Assembly (NCBI GenBank): GCA_027575765.1
Contig: JANBPT010000836.1
Span: 1-21,363, forward strand
Length of the DNA stretch: 21,363 nucleotides
Direction: 5' to 3'
Source: Tieghemiomyces parasiticus
Taxonomy: Eukaryota; Kickxellomycota; Dimargaritomycetes; Dimargaritales; Dimargaritaceae
Shown here: piece by piece, positions 9,301-18,602 of the stretch
How positions within the stretch are numbered: position 1 is the stretch's first letter
Layout: each line of letters opens with the position of its first letter
Program-made: the position numbers and the translations under genes
The notes under the pieces: model-generated
Databases searched by the model: none
Seen by the model: the letters and a program-made list of their open reading frames with translations, nothing else
What the model was told of the DNA's origin: nothing

Positions 9301-11303
9301 AATTCTCAGTCGGCCTGAACTGACGGTCGTAACGTCGAGAATACAGCGGCAGGCCTTTATGCCACTGCCGTATTATCGAGAACAGTCGACAAAGGCCGTG
9401 GGCCATGCCAACCGTGCGCCAAGGTGGCGTGGCGTGGTATCCCCCAGAGCCAGCAATGCCTAGGATGAGCCTGATGTGGATTGACTTCCAAGTTGCATTG
9501 AATTCCGGACGCTAGACGGCGCCCCATTTCATTAATTTTAACACCTCCGGGCCCGTAGGCTTAAGGGCGACATTATCACTCGCAATGCCGTGGTCACCGT
9601 CGGCCTGTCCACGTACCCTTTATTTATCCCCTGGACCCGGCACCTGCCAAAAGTGCATCACTCATATCGTAGCTAGTCGGTACGGGAGGGTCACGCTAAC
9701 TCTTTTTTTCTCCTACAAGGTCGGCCAGCAGCCCCGTAAGTCTCAAATGCTTACGGTATTGAGAAGGTCGCTTTGGAAAGTGAGCTACGATCGACACACG
9801 ATGAAGGAGGTAGATTTGCCATGCAGGCTCGCTGACATGCACATGATAGTGGTGGTGAGGGTAACAGGCGTGTATTGGCAATCGCCCGCCTGATTAACTA
9901 GTCCATATGGCCCTTGGCCCTGGTGGCTGTGTCGTATACCCCGGTATGGATATGGGGTGGACAATTTCCAGAACGGAGAACGCTTCAGGTCCCTTGGGTG
10001 GATGGCGGGGAGTGTCCTAGTGCCCGAGCCGACAGCCGGATTTACTTTTGCTGGTGGGAACTGGGCAGATGGACAGGGCAGAGGCATTGTCACACTGCGT
10101 CCGCACCATTCCGTCTGGCCGGCTGTTGGTGGTCAGCCGCATACCGCTAGGGCGACCCAGAAAGGAAGATGATGAGGAAGCTTACACAAATTATGGGATG
10201 CCGAAAGGAAGCCACTCGCCAAACCGATCGTCTGGGGGCGGTCGGGATAATAAGCAACAGCAGTGTACCCTTCATTAACCATTCGCCTCGCCGGGCCCGC
10301 CCGGTCGCACGTGCAGGTCAGCGGAGGCGGGGAGCGTGACAGGGGGCGCGGTCTAAAACCAATCCAAATGCGGACAACCTTCACACGGCCTTGGTGGACC
10401 GGCTGACGTTGTGCAACCCGTCCCAATTAGGCAACCCCCTATTTAGGTATATACATAGAGAGGGAGGGAGGGTGGGTGGCTGTGGATGGGCTGTAATAAA
10501 CGGGAGCATACACACCATTGGTTGGGGGCGGTACCTCCCCCCCCGCAGCTTCTCAGCGACGGTGGCGGGCGAGAGAAGGCGGAAGGACTTTCGGCGATGC
10601 CATCGTGCCTCGACAGCCGGTTGCGTCTAAAGACCGCGGCCCCGGCCGCCCGGCCCATAGCTTGGCGGCACCCCTATGGGGTTGATGGACGAGTTGCCAG
10701 GCAATCCGCCGCCTCTCTGCCTGAGCCTATCGAGCTAGGGCCCGGGGGCAGTTCTCTCTCCTATTGGCCCATCGCATGATCTCTTTGGGAATGACGTCGC
10801 CCTTCTCCTCTCCTCCCGGCATGCATGGCTTCCAATTCAGACCCGCCGTAACACCACCGTGCCAGTTGCCGAGGCACCTCCGTCATCATCACGGTCTGTG
10901 TGTATATGCGGCGTCCAGCTGGGTCGCGGGCGAGGTTACCTCACCATTTTCCTGTGTCCCTCTCCCACCTCCTGCCGGCTGCTCGATCCGAGGCTGTTAC
11001 CGATGGGTGTGTACGGGAGGAGGGGTATCCTGTACTTGCCCCGACTGGCTGGTTTGAGGGTCCTCCCGCCACGCCACCAGCAGAAGCATAGGGCAGAGAG
11101 GGCTCCCCCGTACGAATGACCCCCTTGTCGCGCTACCACGACCGCGCCAGTCCCCCCGTCTGCATATAGCCAGAATGAGCAAATGCCCTCCAGCCCCTGT
11201 TTCCCGCTGCCAGTCAGATCTCGCTTTCCCACAGGTTTCAGCGGCCAGCCCCTCAGCCCAGCCAGCCTCTCCCATCCGGTCGTGTATAGTCTAGGATGCC
11301 TGT
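6320..11303. other. 5-kb stretch without a supportable gene
   Basis: The first few hundred bases upstream of 6319 are presumably the promoter of the minus-strand secreted-protein gene: purine-rich on the plus strand, hence pyrimidine-rich in the transcript direction, with an AATATTTTTTC element near 6475. Further right I see only frames under about 135 codons, on either strand, overlapping each other in several frames and mostly starting at non-ATG codons. None has a recognisable domain. There are pyrimidine-rich patches (8776-8830, 9050-9070) that resemble fungal promoters but lead into no convincing reading frame. No tRNA B-box with a pairing T-stem, no snRNA signature and no transposase or reverse-transcriptase motif was found. 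A GAGT microrepeat lies at 6800-6814. Confidence 0.45.
7754..7768. repeat. (AT)n microsatellite
   Basis: Fifteen bases of uninterrupted alternating A and T, within the gene-poor stretch. Confidence 0.9.
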
Positions 11304-11305
11304 GG

Positions 11306-11313
11306 TTTATAAA
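11306..11313 (+). promoter_or_regulatory. TATA box inside a 12-bp perfect palindrome
   Basis: TTTATAAA sits at the centre of GGTTTATAAACC (11304-11315). It is followed by a long pyrimidine-rich leader containing no ATG until 11670, which makes 11670 the first AUG of any transcript started about 30 nt downstream. This supports the start chosen for the next gene. Function is inferred from position and sequence. Confidence 0.55.
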
Positions 11314-11669
11314 CCGAGGCAACGCCCACTCGGCCCCTGCCTACCCGCCCATCAGACCACCACACTCATTCACACGCCTTTGCCGCCGCAAACGCACCTT
11401 TCATTGTTTCTTTGCCATACGCTTCCTGGTCTATTTCCTCTACTTTCCCTCCCTCCAAACCGCCGGTCGACACCCGCTACCTCCATCCCACCCTCTATCG
11501 AGACGTCCCGCCCTGTCGCTGTAATTGTACCCTCACGCTATCTTCAGCGACTTGCCCCTCCCAACCTCCGCCCAAAACAGCCTGCCCCCCCCCTGGTCGT
11601 CACTTTCTACGGTGCGCCACGCCGGTCAGCGACCCCTTTGCCTCTTCCTTACGCAAACTTCATAATTTA

Positions 11670-13970
11670 ATGCCCGTCATGTCCTCCGACCTCGATTGCC
11701 CTTCAACCACCGGCCGCCGTGGCCGGGAGACCGACCGCCCCGAACTGCTTGATAGCTCCGTAGTACCAATCGACATGGACCTCTTGGCCCGCAAGGTCTC
11801 CGCCCTGACCCCGCGAGATGGTGACGACCGCCCGGACCCCTTAGCCTCGGCCGTCGCCAACCGGCCCCGCGTCCACCGGGTCCGTTTCAGTACGCCGCCC
11901 AGCCACGAGTACTCGCATCGTGACGCCGATTCTGATGGCACTTGTGCTGACGGAGACGACACCACTATGCGCTCCCACTTGCCGCCCCCAACCCAGCAGC
12001 AGTCACCACCCCCGTGCAGTGACGTCATTCACTTGGATGACCAATTGGACGTGAAGGGCGAGGTGGTGTCGACCAACATTATGGTGGCGCTACTCGACCG
12101 GCCGCGCGAGATGCGGGATCTAGTGAACCAGAACGGGTCCCTCTTTGCGACAATACGCTCCGTGCTGCAGGGGTACGATTATAACACCCTAGGTACCCCG
12201 CTCTCCCCTAGTCCGTTTGCCGCCCTGCACCACGAGAACGCCATGGAAGGCATCACGACGACCCCAACCACTTCGGCGGTCGGCGACGCCTTTGAATCCT
12301 TCCAGCAGATCCTCTACGCCCCGAGGTCAGCCGTTCCTGATGTGGTCTGGATCAGTCAGCTCGGCCAATACCTCGCCCACGTGCCCGCCATTTGGTCCAA
12401 GTTTCAGGACATGGTGGGCTACGAGCCTTCCGTTTGGGAGACCCGCCAGGGCCCCACTACCAGCCACGTGTTTGGCGGTACCGCCTTCGGGCCTGATGGC
12501 GGTATGGATGCACCCCATCACGACTACGATGACCCTTACACATGCCGACACGACAGCGATGACGAGGAAGCCCTCAGCGACAGGTCCGACGACGAGGACC
12601 GCCCAAGCCGCGAAACCACCGACACCCAGGGCAAATACGCCACCTTCCCCGTCAACTGGTCCCCAGTGGACTCCCCCACTGGCCCCGCCCAGGCGGATAA
12701 CGTTGATAAAAACGATGCCCCGATTGATCGACAGTATCGCGACCGCTGGACCGCCACCGCGCCACCACCAATCTTACAAATGCCCCCGAGCGGACCTGTC
12801 ACCGCCGCCCATCGCCCGACCGCGACGACGGGTAAGTATCTGCGTCGGCCCAGTCTGCCCGGAACCCCACCCGATTCGGCCGAGCTATTTCCCGCACCCA
12901 CCGTCATCAACACCAAACCTCGTGCGCGTCGAAATTCCCTGAACCTACCGATCGCCACCGGAGCCGCCGAGGACGGTGACCTGGCCGATGGTGCTAACTT
13001 TAAACCCCAGGAGACGCGGCTACCCTCGCCAACCAGTGGTGTTGAGCGCCGCATGTCGCCCGTGGGCGCCTTCTCCCCTGCCTCCGCCGGCCAGTCCCTG
13101 CCCTCTCCCTTGAGCGGGCCTCTAACGGCCGACCAACTGCCAACAGATACCCGACCGGACTCGGAATTTATTACCACTCGCGACGAAGATGAGGTGCCCG
13201 GTGATAATAACGGCGGTGACCAAGCCGCAAGAGGCGGTGGTGTTTCCAGGGCCGATTGCCGTCCCAGTCAGCAGCGGCACTGGCGTACACGCCAGGTATC
13301 GCATCAACGCTCTGCCATCGACGGGGGGACCGTTCCGACCGCGCTACTCATTCCGCTGGACGAACTGCGCGGCAACCCTGCCACCATGGCAGACCTCATG
13401 GAAGTGTACCAGCCCTTTTTTGAAGAGGTGTGTGAGCGTCTGGCCGCCCCATCGAGTCCCCGGTCGCTTCGTCCGCAGTCATCCTCGCCTTCCCGCCCCC
13501 ACTCGAACCACCACCGCGAACAGCACAATCACCATGGCTATGATCATCTCTCCACGGGATTGGACGACACCAGTCGTAATAGCCGGAATACCAGCCGTCG
13601 GTCGTCCTTCTCCTTCTCGTCGCAGTCTTCATCGTCGTCCCTGGCGTCGCTCTCTTCGCCCAACGACCGCCAGCACCAACAACCACATCATATGCGCCCG
13701 AGTCACCACCATCGCCCGACCCACGAGCATGATTACCGCCACGAGCAAATGTGCGAACGGTCGGGCGACAACCGGTACCACCTGTTCTGCCAAGTTTTCA
13801 CCACACCCACCGATACCGTCGGCAGTGAGGAGTGGTATAATACTGTCGCGGGAATGCTCCGGCCCTGGGCCGATTTGGCCGAGCAACTCGACAAGATTCT
13901 GGAGTGCGAAATTGAACGGCTACACCAGCCGGGACCGGCCTTCGCCTCAGCCCACCGCTTATCCATCTAG
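11670..13970 (+). CDS. uncharacterised 766-aa phosphosite-rich protein with PAH-like helical segments
   Basis: No orthologue recognised. The frame is open further upstream (to 11412), but only without an ATG. The ATG at 11670 (MPVMSSDLD) is the first AUG after the TATA box; a second lies at 11679. Most of the protein is low-complexity: acidic DSDDEEALSDRSDDEDR, Pro/Thr-rich linkers, a serine run (SSFSFSSQSSSSSLASLSS) and two His-rich tracts near residues 610-630 and 670-697. Ordered-looking segments are 208-252 (FESFQQIL, then VVWISQLGQYLAHVPAIWSKF and QDMVGYE), 573-591 and 703-750 (YHLFCQVF, then EEWYNTVAGMLRPWADLAEQ). Their spacing (F-x2-IL, W/V-x2-V/L, a turn with P-x-IW/L, F-x2-hydrophobic-GYE) resembles the paired amphipathic helix of Sin3-type corepressors. 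Four RRxS motifs (Ser 395, 423, 463, 646) suggest PKA-type control. A regulatory scaffold is the best guess. The PAH resemblance is weak; the reading frame itself is strong. Confidence 0.7.
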   Translation: MPVMSSDLDCPSTTGRRGRETDRPELLDSSVVPIDMDLLARKVSALTPRDGDDRPDPLASAVANRPRVHRVRFSTPPSHEYSHRDADSDGTCADGDDTTMRSHLPPPTQQQSPPPCSDVIHLDDQLDVKGEVVSTNIMVALLDRPREMRDLVNQNGSLFATIRSVLQGYDYNTLGTPLSPSPFAALHHENAMEGITTTPTTSAVGDAFESFQQILYAPRSAVPDVVWISQLGQYLAHVPAIWSKFQDMVGYEPSVWETRQGPTTSHVFGGTAFGPDGGMDAPHHDYDDPYTCRHDSDDEEALSDRSDDEDRPSRETTDTQGKYATFPVNWSPVDSPTGPAQADNVDKNDAPIDRQYRDRWTATAPPPILQMPPSGPVTAAHRPTATTGKYLRRPSLPGTPPDSAELFPAPTVINTKPRARRNSLNLPIATGAAEDGDLADGANFKPQETRLPSPTSGVERRMSPVGAFSPASAGQSLPSPLSGPLTADQLPTDTRPDSEFITTRDEDEVPGDNNGGDQAARGGGVSRADCRPSQQRHWRTRQVSHQRSAIDGGTVPTALLIPLDELRGNPATMADLMEVYQPFFEEVCERLAAPSSPRSLRPQSSSPSRPHSNHHREQHNHHGYDHLSTGLDDTSRNSRNTSRRSSFSFSSQSSSSSLASLSSPNDRQHQQPHHMRPSHHHRPTHEHDYRHEQMCERSGDNRYHLFCQVFTTPTDTVGSEEWYNTVAGMLRPWADLAEQLDKILECEIERLHQPGPAFASAHRLSI

Positions 13971-14441
13971 TCTGGGTTGCAGCCGCAGATTCTAACTAGC
14001 ACCCCGTTCCCCCCTTCTACCCCTTCCTTTTTCTTTTTGGACCTGAACCATAATGATTGAAAAGGCAGGATTGTCAAATGACGTGACCTTGTCATCGCCG
14101 TACTTTTTTTATTATTATCCCACCCTCGTCTCTACCTGACCTGTGTACTTCTTTGTTTACCCGTTTGTATACTCCCTTTTTTATAACAACGCAGTGTTCA
14201 AAGTTATTTGAAAATAGATAAGGTTTGGGCCAATATAATGGTAATCAAGGGGAGTGAGTTCCGTGCGTTTTGGTATTTATACCGATTTTATTGTTCAACA
14301 CAACCTAGCATATCGCCTACAGGTGCGATCGAACCCAATATTCAAGGAGGTGTCAGACTTGCATAAATCTCCCACCAGCATATTATAGTGTGAGGAGTGG
14401 CCGTGAAGAAGAGAAAAACGAGGGGATGGAAGGGGGGGATG
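13971..14441. other. 3' intergenic region between the convergent PAH-like gene and FIG4
   Basis: AT-rich, no coding signal. It contains T-runs (14031-14039, 14103-14109) and ATT repeats. Two transcripts converge here. A FIG4 polyadenylation hexamer is annotated separately. Confidence 0.5.
14287..14292 (-). terminator. AATAAA polyadenylation signal for FIG4
   Basis: TTTATT on the plus strand reads AATAAA on the minus strand, 150 nt downstream of the FIG4 stop codon. Position and sequence fit a canonical poly(A) signal. A hexamer can also occur by chance in this AT-rich stretch. Confidence 0.45.
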
Positions 14442-17400
14442 CTAGACGACCTCTCCAGACGGCCGCCTCCACCACCACCGAGGCGCCTTGAGTCGACCGG
14501 TATTGAGCCAATGCTGGTAAGTCTTTCTTAGTTGTCGGTCACCCGTCGTCACCCTCATACCCCCTGCCAGCTGTGGCAGTTGGTTATCGTGTGGAAAATT
14601 ATTACCACCGAGGGCGGTGGTGGGGACGGTAGTGTCCTCGCCCCCCCACGTATCAGGTAAATCGGCATACCGGCGATAAATTTGAAGGGTATCCTCAGAC
14701 AGTCGGTCGCGGCCGACTGCAACGATATGGTCACCCCCACCAGTGGGATTGGCAGGCTGAAGGTGGTCAGCTGTCTTCGTCGCCCGTATGTACTCAAAGT
14801 AGGTATGGTAGTCCGGGTGCTGTGCCAAATGGTCATAAATCCCGTGTTCGGTGGAGGGATCCTTCGAGCCTACCCTAGCAGTGGTGGTAGTGGAAGTAGT
14901 GATAGCCTTCTCATTGGTGGCAGGGCGGAGACTGCTACGGCTCTGGATTTCGTCAACTAGGGCATAAAAGTCGGCCGTGTCCTGGAACTGGGCCACATAG
15001 CTGTATGATCGGCCGTAAAATAATAATAATTAGAAAAATAATAAACCCCCCGTAAAAATCGCATACATATTAAAAAAAACAAGGTTAGTCACTTCCTGAT
15101 ATGCAAGGACCTGTACCACGGTCTCTTAAGATGTTGGGATGGCAAACTAAGTAAGCAGTCCACGTGAGGGGTCTCATATGTTGGGGTATTATCACTCATA
15201 AATATTACTTACCGACGATACTCCTGCTCCTCAGCTGGGCTGACACTCGGCTTACACAGCAGCCGAACCTTATCCCGGCCCCTCCACGGATCTGTCGGTG
15301 GGTGTGACGAAAGCGTATGACCAACGGCAGCGGTGGACGGCTGCGACGAGCCGTCGGCCCGACGAAACTGGTCAAGCCAACCCGTCTCCTTTACATCACC
15401 ATCCTCTTCGTTGGACCGGGGGGATAGGTACTGACTGCCGGTGAGCGTTGGTGACTCGTCGGGTCCGTCCATGGGCTGGTACAGCAGAGACAGCGGCGGG
15501 GCCGGTGACGCTTCAGCGGTCTTGGGATCGGCGGGTTCGCTTGATTTGTGTTCCGGAAAGGGGAGCCATTGCTGTGGCTGACGTTGGTGACGAGTTCTAT
15601 AACGTGGTCATGTGTTGAGTGTGGCGGCGAGGACATGGGCAGGTTAGCGTCATCACACACCGAGTAAACACGTATCACAAAAAAAACACCCCTCCGCTAC
15701 ATAGTCGGGTTAAGTTTCACTTACTGGTTACCACCTTGCCAAGTCTCATCGTTACTGGCGAACGGGCTTACATCCTCACCACTGCTATAGTTGGACATGG
15801 AGAGGGGATAAAGACGCGCCATGAAGGGGAGAAAACAGCGAAAACAATGTCAATAGCAAAGGTCGGCTCAAGTTAATCGATGAGTACAGCGTGGATAGCT
15901 GAGGGTTGGCTTGGTCACTGGAGCCGACGAAAACCTAATAGGCCCGGCCACACAGCTGGATAGATCAAGCAAGGGATGAGAGGGGAGGATGGCGGAGGGG
16001 GGGGGAGCCGAGCGATTACACAGTCTTCACTCTTCCGGACGTTTCTTTTCTTCACACCTTTCCCACATTTACCTGGTAATCCGCCTGGGTACGGTATGGA
16101 TATTGAACGCAAACAACTTCGCGAAGCTCGTGTATAGCCGGGGCCGGTAATACTCATTCCAGTAGCTCATGAGCAGATGTTCGTCCTCGCCATCCACATG
16201 GTGGTGCAAAGCCAACGGATGCAACGTCATGGGCCGCGGCACCGGTTCGGCCAACTCGTACGGACTCACTAATGCCTCCTCCGACCACCATCGTCGGTAA
16301 CTCCGGGTGGGCCGTTTATACCGCGGATCCTTATGATGCAAATAGTAGTCTGTACTCAGCTCCCAGAGGGTCGGTTGGCCGGTGCGTGAAATAAAGTTGC
16401 CCAGGAACAGGTTGATGGCGTCCTGCTTTTCGGAATCCACAAAACTGTTGGAATAGAACCGCCGGAAGGTTTCAATCATGTCGCGGGACTGGCTGGTCCA
16501 ATGGTTGATCTTTTGGTAGGACTCAATGGTGTTGACGAGTTGGGAGCCGCCGTACTGGAGCGCAATGGTATTGCCCATTTGGCGGTACATGTCATTCAGG
16601 AGGCGTACCGCGTCCGTGTCAAAGGCGACGAAAGGCTGGTGGATCACGCCGAGCGCGTAGAGCTGGTGACCCAGGGCACATTTACCAATGAGGTTCTGCG
16701 CCGTATTGGTACGGTCAAGGCAGTCGATACAGTTGGACCGCAGGATCCCCGTTTGGAGCCGGAACGGGCGGCGGTGGGCCTGGAGGGTGCCCAAAAGGTC
16801 GTCCGTTTCCGCGTCCGGATGATGAATACTGCGCCGCCGCCGCCGCCGCCGCCGCCAGACGTTGTCGGCTGGCTCGGCGCCACTGTGGAAAAACTGCGTG
16901 CGTTGGATCGCCTGCTCGCCAATCTCCTCCAAAACGTCAAAAACGCTCTCGTGGGGGTTCTTATCCGCTCGCGACATGTCCCAGGCGATGTACAATAGGC
17001 GATTATCCACTGGGAGGAACTGGTTGAGATAGTTGACCGCCTGGTGGAATTCAGTGCCCAATTTAGACTCGCGTTTGACGACTTCGCGGCGCTAAGGTGA
17101 ATTAATAATAATAATACGGGATGTTTAACGCGGGCTTAAGGTTAGGGTGAGGGGAGGGAGTCGGGTAGATGTAGGCTTGGAACGGTGGTGGGATTGGTGG
17201 GAAACCTAGGGTGGGCCACCAGTACAAGGGACGCCCTCCAAGCCTTAAAAATCTTCCGCTCGAGTACGGGACTGCCTTTCTAAACTCCCTTCACTCGTTT
17301 GTACCCTACCTTGATGAGATTCAGGATGATAATGGGGGCGCCGTACCGACCAAACAGATGGTCAAAATGCAAGGCGGCGGCCGAAAAGTACGGGTCGACG

Positions 17401-18602
17401 GTATTGAGCTCGATCGGCGGCTTGGGGGTCAAATTCGATGTATCCTGGGACCAAAACAGCGGAATGGACCCGCGGTGCTGAACGAACGACGTGTAGGCCG
17501 GGTTACCAAACAACTGACCGGGACGGTGGAAGGAGGTGGTAGTCATTTCATGGACAATCTGCTCGGTCTCGACCTCGTTGGCCACGTAGCCTTCGTCATT
17601 GACTCCGCGTTTGAGAAACCGCGCGCCGGCAAAGAACCGTGAGCGGCGAGCAATGAGGGTGAGGTACACGTCGCGGCCAAAAACGTGCACGTTGGCCTGG
17701 TGCACAAACCCGTAAATGACGGGCAGGATCCAGTCTGAGTTACTGCGGAGGCTTTGGAAGCCGGTCTTGAGGAGGTAGCGGTTCCACACGAACATGTCGT
17801 TGTACACGAACCGAGGGGCTGGTGGCGGCTGACCCTGGTCCCAGTTACCGCCGGGACTACCCGGTGGGACAGTCGGCCGGTGGGTCATGTTATACTGCAA
17901 GGTATGGGTAAGGTCGTATGTATAACTAAAATAGAAATTCTTAGTCAGGTCGACGCTGTGGAATAGATTGAGGTAGCGGTTTTCGAGCGGTGACCGGACG
18001 CCATGGTCCTGAGCAGTGATGTTCAGCAGCATTGTACCGTCAATGTGGTAAATATAATGGCCGCCCAGGACAGCCACGGCGCTGCGCTGGGTAATGAGAC
18101 AGATGTAGTAGGACCCGGTGAAGCGGATGAACCCCACAATGCCGTAGGCCGTGACCACTTGTTGCATCCCTCCCGTGGCCCGGTTCCCCTGGTCGACCAT
18201 GGCCAGGAGGTCGGTAATCTCGGCTTTTGAGTAGACCACGTCATCCTCAACGAGCTGGAGGGACTGCGTCGTCGTCCGGTCAATCTTGAGTACCCGGAAC
18301 CGTGTGTCACTGGGATTGGAACCAACAATGTAGTAGCGCTGGCCACGGGCAGTGGAGAAAAAGATGTATGGAAAAGGTAGGGTTAGAAAAGTGTATGAAC
18401 GGGAGAGGCTCGTCGTGCGCCCAAACCCGTATGGGCGGAATGGGGAGAGGTAGGCCCGCATGGGTTTAGGGATAGCACCCGGACCACCGTCTACCAACCG
18501 GCTTGGCCTACTTACCGTCCGGGTCTCATACAGGGTGACTTTGTTGAGTACCAATCGACAGGGCCGGGTGGCCTCTATCGCGTCCTCGTCTTGGAGAGGC
18601 AT
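14442..18602 (-). CDS. FIG4: polyphosphoinositide phosphatase FIG4/SAC3 (six exons, 1045 aa)
   Basis: FIG4 is the SAC-domain 5-phosphatase of PtdIns(3,5)P2, acting with Fab1/PIKfyve and Vac14 on endosome and vacuole membranes. Exons: 18602-18516, 18338-17310, 17091-16073, 15784-15725, 15596-15213, 15000-14442. All junctions keep frame (phases 0, 0, 2, 2, 2). Landmarks in order: VTLYETRT|RYYIVGSN; FRVLKIDRTT; GIVGFIRFTGSYYICLI; LTKNFYFSYTYDLTHTLQYN; VYLTLIARRSRFFAGARFLK then RGVNDEGYVANEVETEQIV; RGSIPLFWSQD; PIIILNLIK; AVNYLNQFLP; and the catalytic RSNCIDCLDRTNTAQ (CX5R(T), Cys493 and Arg499, encoded at 16731-16711). FDTDAVRLLNDMYRQMGNT, LQYGGSQLVNTIESYQKI and NLFLGNF follow. All active-site residues are intact. 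The C-terminal tail is low-complexity apart from EEQEYRRYVAQFQDTADFY and SEDTLQIYRRYADLPDTW. Length compares with 907 aa in human. An upstream in-frame ATG at 18749 would add 49 unlikely residues. Confidence 0.93.
15001..15212 (-). other. FIG4 intron 5 (212 nt, phase 2)
   Basis: Donor CGTCG|GTAAGT after EEQEYR. Acceptor ATCATACAG|C, with TTCTAATTATT and ATT repeats upstream. CG+C gives Arg, and the frame continues YVAQFQDTADFY. Confidence 0.82.
15597..15724 (-). other. FIG4 intron 4 (128 nt, phase 2)
   Basis: Donor AACCA|GTAAGT. Acceptor CACGTTATAG|AACT. A CGCTAACC branch-like element lies in between. CA+A gives Gln and the frame continues TRHQRQPQQWLPFPEHK. Confidence 0.75.
15785..16072 (-). 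other. FIG4 intron 3 (288 nt, phase 2)
   Basis: Donor ACCAG|GTAAAT. Acceptor CAACTATAG|CAGTGG. Unspliced, the frame stops two codons after the donor. Joined, AG+C gives Ser and the frame continues into the 60-nt exon. Confidence 0.75.
16831..16854 (-). repeat. CGG trinucleotide repeat encoding eight arginines inside FIG4
   Basis: Seven CGG codons and one CGC encode Arg452-459, directly after Trp451 and about 33 residues before the catalytic cysteine. The run falls in the variable loop between the ExxGxQ-type helix and the RLQTGILR strand, where family members differ in length. Confidence 0.9.
17092..17309 (-). other. FIG4 intron 2 (218 nt, phase 0)
   Basis: Donor AAG|GTAGGG after PIIILNLIK. 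Acceptor CACCTTAG|CGC, followed by RREVVKRESKLGTEFHQAVN, which aligns with the family segment leading into YLNQFLP. An ATT repeat sits just upstream of the acceptor. Confidence 0.85.
18339..18515 (-). other. FIG4 intron 1 (177 nt, phase 0, open frame)
   Basis: Donor ACG|GTAAGT. Acceptor GGCCAG|CGC, with a TTCTAACCC branch-like element about 50 nt before it. The length is a multiple of three and no stop occurs in frame, so the genomic frame reads straight through. Family alignment (ETR-x-RYxxVGSN) shows these 59 codons do not belong in the mature protein. Confidence 0.85.

Noticed and set aside
11412..11669. 86-codon upstream extension of the PAH-like gene
   Set aside because: The extension contains no ATG, starts at TTG, and looks like translated pyrimidine-rich 5' leader.
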